Below, one piece after another: positions 43,335 through 50,514 of a DNA stretch of 64,000 bases; position 1 is the first letter of the stretch; each line of letters opens with the position of its first letter. The DNA lies in NCBI RefSeq assembly GCF_040782645.1, contig NZ_CP160403.1:6421001-6485000 (forward strand). Reading direction: 5' to 3'. This DNA comes from Streptomyces sp. HUAS ZL42. Lineage in GTDB: Bacteria; Actinomycetota; Actinomycetes; Streptomycetales; Streptomycetaceae. The position numbers and the translations under genes were made by a program. Below the pieces are notes generated by a model, which saw only the letters and a list, made by a program, of their open reading frames with translations, was not told the origin of the DNA and made no database searches.

Positions 43335-45070
43335 GCGGGGCACACGCGCGGGGCCGCAGACGGGTGCGGACGGGGGCGACGGCCGCGCAGACGGGCCCGG
43401 GGATCGGCGTGAGGACGGGCGACGGCCCGGAGCATCGGCCACCGGCCGGAGCGACAGTCGCTCCGAAGCCCGGTGCGAAGGCCGACCTCGGCACCGAGAT
43501 CACGGCCTCCCTCGTCGTCTTCCTCGTCGCGCTGCCCCTGTGCATCGGCGTGGCCGTGGCGTCCGGCGTTCCGGCCGAGCTCGGGATCATCTCCGGGGTG
43601 ATCGGGGGCCTCGTGGTCGGTGCGGTCAGGGGCAGCACGCTCCAGGTCAGCGGGCCGGCGGCGGGACTCGCCGCGCTCGTCGCCGAGACCGTCGACGAGC
43701 AGGGCGTGGTCATGCTCGGGGTGATCGTGCTGTGCTCCGGGATCCTGCAGATCGTCCTCGGTCTGGTGCGGCTCGGCCGGATGTTCCAGGCGATTTCCCT
43801 CGCCGTCGTCCAGGGCATGCTGGCCGGCATCGGACTGCCGCTGATGTTCAGCCAGGCCTATCCGATGGCCGACGCCAAGGCCCCCGGCACCCCCATCGAG
43901 AACATGGCCGGGATCCCCGGGCTGCTCGCGGACGTCCTGATCGACCGCCAGGCGGTGATCGCCCTGCTCCTCGGTGCCGTCACGATCGTGCTCAGCTTCG
44001 TGTGGAAGAAGGCGCCGGGGCCGGTGAAGAAGATCCCGGCCGCGCTGGTCGCCGTAGGGATCGGCATCGGGGTCGCCGCGCTGCCCGGTGTGGACGTGAA
44101 GACCCTGCAGGTCGGGAACCTGCTCGGCGCCGTGCGTGTGCCGGGCGGCGAGCAGTTCGCGGGCCTCGCCGACGCGGCGATCATCACATCCGTCCTCACC
44201 TTCACGGTCATCGCCTCCGCGGAGAGCCTGTTCACAGCGGCCGCGGTGGACCGTATGCACAGCGGCCCGCGCACCCGCTACAACACCGAGCTCATCGCGC
44301 AGGGCGCCGGGAACACGATCGCCGGCATCCTCGGGGCGCTCCCCATCACCGCCGTGGTCGCCCGCAGTTCGGCGAACGTCCAGGCCGGCGCGAAGACCCG
44401 GCTCTCCCGCACCCTGCACGGCCTCTGGCTGCTCGCCTTCGCGCTGCTGCTGCCGCAGGTCCTCGCGCTGATCCCGATCTCGGTGCTGGCCGGGGTCCTG
44501 GTGCACAGCGGGTGGAAGCTGTTCGCGCCGGAGGAGTTCCCGAAGATGTGGCGCCAGGACCGGGGCGAGTTCGTGGTGATGGCCCTCACCACGCTGGTCA
44601 TCGTGGCGACGGCACTGCTCGAGGGCGTGCTGATCGGGCTCGCCGCCGGGATCGTGCTGGCCGCGCTGCGCATGTCGCAGACCGTGATCCGGCAGCACCT
44701 CGAGGAGGACACCGCCAAGGTCGTCATGGCCGGCAACGCCACCTTCCTGCGGCTGCCGAAGGTCATCGAGGCGCTGGAGGCCGCCGCGGCCTCGGGCAAG
44801 CCCAGGATCCGTCTCGACCTGACCGGTGTGACCCATCTGGACCACGCCTGCCGCAACCAGATCGAGGAGTTCACGGCCCAGCAGCGCGGCCTCGGTCTGC
44901 GTGTGGAGCTGCTGATGCCGGGACCGGCGGCGACGACGGCCCCGCGGCCCGCGGCCGCCCCGCAGCCGGCTCCGGCAGCGGTGGGCCCGGGCCCCGGAGC
45001 CGAATGGTTCTACCTGGACACCCGCCCCGTCCCGGACGATTACGCCGGACGCCCGCCCCTCGTAGGCTGA
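43331..45070 (+). CDS. SulP-family anion (probably bicarbonate) transporter with STAS domain
   Basis: A 579-residue membrane protein. After an Arg-rich cytoplasmic N-terminus of about 50 residues come ten or more hydrophobic helices beginning ITASLVVFLVALPLCIGVA, with the SulP segment STLQVSGPAAGLAALV and the conserved FTVIASAESLFTAAAVDRM. A C-terminal STAS domain (about residues 455-530) has IRLDLTGVTHLDHACRNQI. The substrate could be sulfate or another anion; coupling with carbonic anhydrase favours bicarbonate. The ATG lies inside the carbonic anhydrase stop. Confidence 0.9.
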   Translation: MSGAHARGRRRVRTGATAAQTGPGIGVRTGDGPEHRPPAGATVAPKPGAKADLGTEITASLVVFLVALPLCIGVAVASGVPAELGIISGVIGGLVVGAVRGSTLQVSGPAAGLAALVAETVDEQGVVMLGVIVLCSGILQIVLGLVRLGRMFQAISLAVVQGMLAGIGLPLMFSQAYPMADAKAPGTPIENMAGIPGLLADVLIDRQAVIALLLGAVTIVLSFVWKKAPGPVKKIPAALVAVGIGIGVAALPGVDVKTLQVGNLLGAVRVPGGEQFAGLADAAIITSVLTFTVIASAESLFTAAAVDRMHSGPRTRYNTELIAQGAGNTIAGILGALPITAVVARSSANVQAGAKTRLSRTLHGLWLLAFALLLPQVLALIPISVLAGVLVHSGWKLFAPEEFPKMWRQDRGEFVVMALTTLVIVATALLEGVLIGLAAGIVLAALRMSQTVIRQHLEEDTAKVVMAGNATFLRLPKVIEALEAAAASGKPRIRLDLTGVTHLDHACRNQIEEFTAQQRGLGLRVELLMPGPAATTAPRPAAAPQPAPAAVGPGPGAEWFYLDTRPVPDDYAGRPPLVG

Positions 45071-45100
45071 TGCCACGCTGTCAGCGGAGGGAGGCCGGCC

Positions 45101-46027
45101 ATGTCCGGCTGGAACGAGAGGGACGTCCCCGGCCAGCGCGGTCGCGTCGCCGTCGTGACCGGGGCCAACAGCGGCATCGGGTACGTCACCGCGCGGGAGC
45201 TGGCGCGCAGGGGCGCCCGGGTGGTGCTCGCCTGCCGGAGCGAGGCGCGCGGCACCCGGGCCGTGGAGCGGCTGGCCGACGAGGTCCCCGGCGCGGACGT
45301 GGAGCTCGGGCTGCTGGACCTCGCGGACCTGGGTTTCGTGCGGGAGTTCGCGGACCGGTTCCCGTACGAGCGGCTCGACCTGCTGGTCAACAACGCCGGG
45401 GTGATGGCGCTGCCGTACGGGACGACCGCGGACGGGTTCGAGACGCAGTTCGGCGTCAACCACCTCGGGCACTTCGCGCTCACCGGGCTGCTGCTCCCCG
45501 CGCTGCTCGCCACCCCCGGTGCGCGCGTCGTGACCGTGTCCAGCCCGGCACACGCGATGGCCAACATCGACATCACTGATCTCAACAGCGAGCGCCGGTA
45601 CCGGCGTTGGACCGCATACGCCCGTTCCAAGACCGCCAACCTGCTCTTCACCCACGAACTGGCGCGCAGGCTGGCGGCGCACGGCTCGGACGTGGTCGCG
45701 GCCGCGGCTCACCCCGGGTACGCCGCCACGAACCTGCAGTCCGCCGGGCCGCGCATGGCGGGCCGCAGGGCCACCGAGCGGTTGATGCGGATCGGCAACC
45801 GGTTCGTCGCCCAGTCGGCCGAGGCCGGCGCACTGCCCACCCTCTACGCGGCGACCGCCCCCGACGTACGCCCCGACTCCTTCACCGGCCCGTCCTTCGC
45901 GATGTGGCGCGGGACGCCCGCACCGTCGTGGCGGGCGCCCTGGACGACCAACGACATGGCGGCGGAACGCCTTTGGGCCGCGTCCGAGCAGCTGACCGGG
46001 GTGTCCTACGACGCACTGAAGGCATGA
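45101..46027 (+). CDS. Short-chain dehydrogenase/reductase
   Basis: A 308-residue NAD(P)-dependent oxidoreductase. The cofactor motif is VVTGANSGIGYVTA (T-G-x3-G-x-G, about residues 19-27), the structural LVNNAGVMALP follows, and catalytic Ser and Tyr-x3-Lys are seen in VVTVSSPAHAM and YARSKTANLLF. It resembles the retinol-dehydrogenase/protochlorophyllide-reductase-like subgroup common in Streptomyces; the substrate is unknown. Thirty bases after the SulP gene on the same strand, so cotranscription is possible though no functional link is evident. Confidence 0.9.
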   Translation: MSGWNERDVPGQRGRVAVVTGANSGIGYVTARELARRGARVVLACRSEARGTRAVERLADEVPGADVELGLLDLADLGFVREFADRFPYERLDLLVNNAGVMALPYGTTADGFETQFGVNHLGHFALTGLLLPALLATPGARVVTVSSPAHAMANIDITDLNSERRYRRWTAYARSKTANLLFTHELARRLAAHGSDVVAAAAHPGYAATNLQSAGPRMAGRRATERLMRIGNRFVAQSAEAGALPTLYAATAPDVRPDSFTGPSFAMWRGTPAPSWRAPWTTNDMAAERLWAASEQLTGVSYDALKA

Positions 46028-46034
46028 GTCCCCA

Positions 46035-46051
46035 GGGCCGCGCTGCGGCCC
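46035..46051 (+). terminator. Short hairpin after the SDR gene
   Basis: GGGCCGC-GCT-GCGGCCC, a perfect 7-base stem eight bases after the SDR stop. It probably ends the carbonic anhydrase/SulP/SDR transcript. Confidence 0.55.
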
Positions 46052-46204
46052 CTCACCGGAACCGGCCGGTGGCGGGAAGGCGTCACCGCAGTCACGCCAC
46101 CTGCGTCAAGTAGCCCGTACGGGGGGCCGGATGCGACTGATCCAGCCAGTCTCCTCTATTGTCACGGCAGCCCTACCCGCCCCACGACTTGGAGCCGGCC
46201 CCTG

Positions 46205-47125
46205 ATGACTCAGCCCCGCAGGTGCCTGCCCGACTACGTGGACTTCCGCCCCTTGGGGCGCTGCAATCTCGCCTGTCCCTTCTGTTACGGGCCCCGCCAC
46301 AACGTGCCGTCCATGACGGAGGACGACGCCCTGCGCGTGGTCGAGATCCTCCGTGCCGAGCGGGTGAAGGGCGTGGTCATCTCGGGCGGGGAGCCGACCC
46401 TGCTGCCTTACCTGCCGAGGATCACGGCCGCCCTCGCCGCGCCGTACACGACCGGTGAACCGGGTCCGCGGATCGTCCTGTCGTCGAACGGGCTGGCGCC
46501 GATCCCGGCCATGGCGAAGATTCTCCCGCATCTGACGTGGCTCGCTCTGCCGCTGGAGTCGGCCGACGCCGGCGAGCACGCGGCGATGCGCATCGGGCAC
46601 GCCCGGCACCGGGAGCGGGTGATCGCCCTGCTGACCGAGGTCCGGCGGTCGTATCCGGATGTCCGCATCAAGCTGGGCACGGTGATCACCAGGCTTAACT
46701 CGCGGGGCGCGGACGGGGTGCTGGACCTGCTGGACCGTTCCTGCCTGCCGGACGTCTGGAAGATCTACGAGATGTCCGAGACCAGCTACGGTGCCGACAA
46801 CCGCGACCTCCTCACGCCGGAGCCGGGCGTGTTCGACGAGGTCCTGCTGCGGTGCGAGAAGGCCGCCGCGAACCTCGGGGTGGAGGTGGTCGTCTACCGC
46901 AATTCCACGAGGAGCGGCAACTACTTCTTCGTCGATCCCGACGGCAGCGCGGTTGTCGTCGACGACGGTGAGGAGCGGCGGCTCGGCTCGTTCTTCGAGC
47001 TCTACGACAGCGGCGCGGAATGTCTGCGGGACTCCGTCGGTGAGGGCAACGCCGCGAACTTCACCCGGACCTATCCGACATGGTCGCTGACAGGATCTCC
47101 AGACGCCGTCGTAGCAGCGCCTTGA
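46205..47125 (+). CDS. Radical SAM protein
   Basis: A 306-residue radical SAM enzyme. The [4Fe-4S]/SAM motif C-x3-C-x2-C appears in LGRCNLACPFCYGP (about residues 20-27). ISGGEPTLLPYLPRI follows with the SAM-binding GGEP, then RIVLSSNGLAPIP. No SPASM cluster is evident after the core; the C-terminal part is short and includes YRNSTRSGNYFFVDPDG, a fold seen in anaerobic-activase-like or peptide-modifying relatives. The substrate is unknown. Its 3' end overlaps the convergent TPR gene by 65 bases. The neighbours (TPR/PLD-like, trypsin-like, Trypco1) suggest it belongs to a defence or signalling module. Confidence 0.88.
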   Translation: MTQPRRCLPDYVDFRPLGRCNLACPFCYGPRHNVPSMTEDDALRVVEILRAERVKGVVISGGEPTLLPYLPRITAALAAPYTTGEPGPRIVLSSNGLAPIPAMAKILPHLTWLALPLESADAGEHAAMRIGHARHRERVIALLTEVRRSYPDVRIKLGTVITRLNSRGADGVLDLLDRSCLPDVWKIYEMSETSYGADNRDLLTPEPGVFDEVLLRCEKAAANLGVEVVVYRNSTRSGNYFFVDPDGSAVVVDDGEERRLGSFFELYDSGAECLRDSVGEGNAANFTRTYPTWSLTGSPDAVVAAP

Positions 47126-48791
47126 AGTCCTGCTCCGCGGCCTCGTACTCCTCCACCGTGTTGGAGATGGCCCAGTACTGTTCGAACGCGGCGTCGTCCA
47201 CCTCGTAGAACCTGCTGATCTGGCCGAACTCGATCTCGAACGTCCGCAGCGGCCTGCGGGTGCGGTCCAGCGGATCGGCGGTCATGTAGGGCTCGAAGAA
47301 GCCGACTTCGGAGGTGAGCAGGCTGGTGCCGGGGATGTCCATCGGGGCGATGCGCAACTGGATGCGCTCCCCGTACCTTCGGCGGAGCGTGCGGTAACTC
47401 TCGATGACGGGTCTGAACGTCTGCATGTAGTCGCCGTCCTCGATGTTCCTGAGGGCGGTGTCCGGGCTCTTCACCCGTGGCCGTGGTCCGCCTGCCTCCG
47501 CCGCGGCGTCGCCGACCAGGAAGTACGAGGTGATGCTGTTCCACGGGTTGCTGATGATCACCTCGACCCTGACACCGTGGGCCAGCCGCTCCTCGATGCC
47601 GGGCTTGTAGCGGTTCAGGGGCCCCAGGAAGTAGGAGGCCCCGCCGAACGCGATGATGCGGATGCGGTCCTTCTCCCGGCTGATGGCCTCCGACTTGGCG
47701 AAGTTGCGGCGCTCGTTGTCGCGCGGACCGTAGAAGTGGCTGAAGCTCTCGCGCGCCCCGACCACCGCCGCCGAGTCGTCACGGGCCGTGGCCAGGTTGT
47801 CCGCCGCCGCGAAGCTCTGCGGATGGTGTTCACCCAGTGCCGTGAACGTCAACTGGACGACGGAGTCCAGGGATTCGACCGCGCTCTTGATGTGGGCGTC
47901 GGTGTCCTGCGAGCGTGACGAGCGGGCGAGCTCGAAGCGGGCGACGGCCAGGTTGGCGCGGATGGAGAGCGCGAGCGGACTGTGTGTGCCGAACCGCACC
48001 ATGCTCTTCTGCGCGACCCGCTCCAGGACACCGAGGGCTGTGCGCATGTCGTCGGTGGAGTCGGCGGCCCGGGCCAGGGTGAGTTTCGCGTCGGCCAGGG
48101 TGGCGAGCGCGCTCAGCACCTCGGAGCGGCCCTCGCCACGTCGGGCGAGCAGCCGGCGCGTGCACTCCCCGAGTTCGGTGACCGCGGCCGTGAGCTGCTC
48201 CGTGTCGGCGCGCTCCTTCGCGATGCTCACCAGGACGGAGGCCAGGGTGACGGCCAGCCGGTCGGCTGCGGGGTGGTGCGGCGCGCCGAGCAGCGCCTCC
48301 TGCGCGTGCTCGGCCCAGCTCGCCGCGAACTCGGTGTTGTGCGAACGCAGGCTGATCACGCTCAGGTTGGCCAGGATGACGACGTCCTCGGCGGCGTCCT
48401 CCGGCTCGGCGGACGGGTCGCGGGCCCGGTTGAGGGCGTAGGTCAGCACCAGCCTCGCCTCGTCCAGCTCGCCGTGCTGGGCCAGTTGAACGGCGATCCT
48501 GTTCCACACCGACGGCGGGAACACGGTCTGCCCGGCCTCCACCAGCTCCATGTGCCGAAGTGTCCGCTGGACGACTGCGCGGGCGCTGTCCCCCAGGCCG
48601 AGGCGGGTGAGCAGGCCGGAGAGGTGGGTGATCCGGTCGACGAGTGTGCGGTCGGGTTCGGCGGCGAGGCCGGCGGACCTGAGGTTCCGGACGAACTCGT
48701 CCAGCTCCTCCAGGTGGGCCGCCTTGGTCTGCTCCTCGTCGGAGAGGATGTCCTCCGCGAACGCGATGGCGTCGGAGATGGTCCTGATCAC
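47061..48791 (-). CDS. TPR-like repeat protein with C-terminal PLD-like domain
   Basis: A 576-residue protein. Residues about 1-330 are helical pairs resembling tetratricopeptide repeats (for example DSARAVVQRTLRHMELVEAG, ELDEARLVLTYALNRARD). Residues about 335-575 form an alpha/beta domain, IRIIAFGGASYFLGPLNRYK, VRVEVIISNPWNS, QLRIAPMDIPGTSLL, EVGFFEPYM, reminiscent of PLD-like phosphodiesterases, but without a clear HxKxxxxD motif. Start: GTG at 48791 has AGGAG seven bases upstream; an ATG at 48812 overlapping the protease stop is the alternative. It is coupled to the protease gene and may be its effector or sensor. Confidence 0.72.
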   Translation of the reverse strand: MIRTISDAIAFAEDILSDEEQTKAAHLEELDEFVRNLRSAGLAAEPDRTLVDRITHLSGLLTRLGLGDSARAVVQRTLRHMELVEAGQTVFPPSVWNRIAVQLAQHGELDEARLVLTYALNRARDPSAEPEDAAEDVVILANLSVISLRSHNTEFAASWAEHAQEALLGAPHHPAADRLAVTLASVLVSIAKERADTEQLTAAVTELGECTRRLLARRGEGRSEVLSALATLADAKLTLARAADSTDDMRTALGVLERVAQKSMVRFGTHSPLALSIRANLAVARFELARSSRSQDTDAHIKSAVESLDSVVQLTFTALGEHHPQSFAAADNLATARDDSAAVVGARESFSHFYGPRDNERRNFAKSEAISREKDRIRIIAFGGASYFLGPLNRYKPGIEERLAHGVRVEVIISNPWNSITSYFLVGDAAAEAGGPRPRVKSPDTALRNIEDGDYMQTFRPVIESYRTLRRRYGERIQLRIAPMDIPGTSLLTSEVGFFEPYMTADPLDRTRRPLRTFEIEFGQISRFYEVDDAAFEQYWAISNTVEEYEAAEQDFKALLRRRLEILSATMSDRSG

Positions 48792-48808
48792 CGTCGTCTC
48801 CTGAGGTC

Positions 48809-49636
48809 TCATGCGGGGCCGGCGGTGGGGTTCTGGTCGAGCAGGTCGCGGATCCGCTGGATCAGGTGCGGGTCCAGGACGTCGCCCTTCTCCGCTCCGT
48901 CGAGGACTTCCGCGAGGAGTCTGCGCTCGTCGGAGGTGGGGAGGTCCTGATCCTGCGTGGGCCGCCCCGGGCCCGCCAGGAGGTCCTCCAGGATGCGCTG
49001 GTCGCTGAACATCCGGAACCTGCCCGTGGCCTCCCGGACGGAGACCGCGTACAGGGTGTTCGTGCTCATCCGGGGCTGTGGTCTGATGGGTTGCTGTTCC
49101 AGCAGGATGCCCAGGATGGCGTGGGGTGATGCACCCACCGCCGCGCGTTCGACCGGGCTTCCCGAATACCCGTGGTGGTCCCGCCGGTCCTCCGGGCACA
49201 GTAACTGGATGACGTTGATGATCTCACCGTCCGCCATCTGCTTCGGCAGGGAGGCGAAGGCGACCGTTCCCGTGAGAATCCCGTCGTTCAGATTGGGCCG
49301 GTAGGTGGTGTGCCAGGGGTCGCCCCGCTTCGCCTCCTCGGCGCGCGGGAGGTCCAGGTTCGGGGGTGCGGAGTGTTCCACTCTGATGAGGGCGATGTCC
49401 CCGCCGGGGATTTCCTCCACTGTCCCGTCGAAGATCTCCTCGACGGGTTCCCCGTCAATGATCTTCTTCAGGATGTGCAGCTGTAAGGTGTCCCCTCTTC
49501 TGGGTTTGCGGTCCGGGCGTTTCAGACCGCGGCGCAGGCAGTGCTCAGCGGTGACGACGAGGTCGTTCGTCAGACGCAGGCCACCACCGAGCCCGACGCC
49601 GTCCCGTTTCAGGGCGACCCAGCACGTCTCGCACAT
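48809..49636 (-). CDS. Trypsin-like serine protease with helical C-terminal extension
   Basis: A 275-residue cytosolic protease without signal peptide. The catalytic triad is visible: His in VVTAEHCL (about residue 32), Asp in GGDIALIRV (about 80) and Ser in HHGYSGSPVERA (about 158). After the chymotrypsin fold, the last ~60 residues (DERRLLAEVLDGAEKG to the end) are helical and look like a small adaptor domain of the effector-associated kind. Such intracellular proteases with Trypco partners are known from predicted NTP-dependent conflict systems of multicellular bacteria. Downstream and probably coupled is the TPR protein; upstream is Trypco1. Confidence 0.82.
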   Translation of the reverse strand: MCETCWVALKRDGVGLGGGLRLTNDLVVTAEHCLRRGLKRPDRKPRRGDTLQLHILKKIIDGEPVEEIFDGTVEEIPGGDIALIRVEHSAPPNLDLPRAEEAKRGDPWHTTYRPNLNDGILTGTVAFASLPKQMADGEIINVIQLLCPEDRRDHHGYSGSPVERAAVGASPHAILGILLEQQPIRPQPRMSTNTLYAVSVREATGRFRMFSDQRILEDLLAGPGRPTQDQDLPTSDERRLLAEVLDGAEKGDVLDPHLIQRIRDLLDQNPTAGPA

Positions 49637-49642
49637 ACGCGA

Positions 49643-49951
49643 TCACCCCGTCCGCTCGATGGAGAGGGTGACCTCGAACGAGGCCTCGCCCGAGGCCTTG
49701 GAGACGATGACCCCGGCCTCCACGGCCAGGGTCAGTCCGAAGGTCACTTCGAGGCCGGAGACCCTCCAGCCGGGGCGTTCCGGAAGGTTCTGCAGGGAGT
49801 CCTGGGCGATGCCCGACGCCTCCCTGATCGCTTCCTGGACTTCGGCGCTGCGCTCGCTGAGCCGGGCCGTCACACGCGATGTTTCACTGACCTGACGAAA
49901 TCCGGAATCGTCGAGCTCGACCACTTCGACCCGAACGCCTGCGCCATTCAT
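49643..49951 (-). CDS. Trypco1 (CU044_2847-type) trypsin-co-occurring protein
   Basis: A 102-residue protein. It begins VRVEVVELDDSG, has a middle amphipathic helix (RLSERSAEVQEAIREASGIA), and ends with the strand pair VSGLEVTFGLTLAVEAGVIV and SFEVTLSIER. The phrase LEVTFGLTLAVEAGVIVSK is the mark of the small family named for its genomic link to trypsin-like proteases. Its function is unproven; it is presumed to be a scaffold or substrate of the protease. It is the first gene of a three-gene unit, six bases before the protease. Confidence 0.8.
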   Translation of the reverse strand: MNGAGVRVEVVELDDSGFRQVSETSRVTARLSERSAEVQEAIREASGIAQDSLQNLPERPGWRVSGLEVTFGLTLAVEAGVIVSKASGEASFEVTLSIERTG

Positions 49952-50124
49952 GTGATCCCCCCGGATTTCGAATCGATCGCCGATTCGCGCACAAGTAGGG
50001 GGAATTATAGGGAGGTTGACTACTCATGGGCAGATGGTCCGAACGTCCCTTGCGGGCCTGTTTGTCACGGGTGCCACATTGGCAACTCGCCTTGCGGGCA
50101 AGGCGACTCGGCAACCAACGAACG

Positions 50125-50154
50125 GCGGGCCCGCCGAGGTGCCGGCGGGCCCGC
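50125..50154 (-). terminator. Terminator of the nitrite reductase operon
   Basis: GCGGGCCCGCCG and CGGCGGGCCCGC form a perfect 12-base stem with a 6-base loop, nine bases after the nirD stop. Confidence 0.75.
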
Positions 50155-50163
50155 TCAGGTGTG

Positions 50164-50514
50164 TCAGGCCGCGCGGACCTCGTACGTCGTGATGCGCACC
50201 GCCTCGTCGTCCAGGCACTGTCCGGAGATCAGGTCGAAGCGCTGCTTGAGCAGGGGGGAGGCGACGAACGGGCGGCCCTGGTGGGTGCCGGTCAGGCCGC
50301 GGGAGAGGACCGCCGCGCCGCTGAACGGGTCGCGGTTGTCGATGGCGTACAACTCGCCCCTGCGGTCGCGGAACAGGGCGACCTGGTGGCCGTCCGGCAG
50401 CAGGGCGGCCACGCCCCGGCCGGGGACGAGCTGGTTCAGGTCGCAGACGGTGAACCAGTCGTCCGCCAGCCGCAGCTGGACCTTCAGGTCGGTCGTCTCG
50501 GGTGCCAGGGTCAT
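50164..50514 (-). CDS. nirD: Nitrite reductase (NADH) small subunit NirD
   Basis: A 116-residue Rieske-fold protein that pairs with NirB in assimilatory nitrite reduction to ammonia. Visible are VCDLNQLVPGRGVAALLPDG and YAIDNRDPFSGAAVLSRGLTG. The cysteine and histidine cluster ligands of true Rieske proteins are absent, as in other NirD. Its ATG overlaps the stop of nirB (ATGA). An open frame further upstream is a shadow of nirB. Confidence 0.93.
   Translation of the reverse strand: MTLAPETTDLKVQLRLADDWFTVCDLNQLVPGRGVAALLPDGHQVALFRDRRGELYAIDNRDPFSGAAVLSRGLTGTHQGRPFVASPLLKQRFDLISGQCLDDEAVRITTYEVRAA

Noticed and set aside
46205..47125. Radical SAM gene as maturase of a ribosomal peptide (RiPP) cluster
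   Set aside because: No SPASM or precursor-recognition domain and no short precursor peptide gene could be found nearby; the flanking genes are not RiPP-like.
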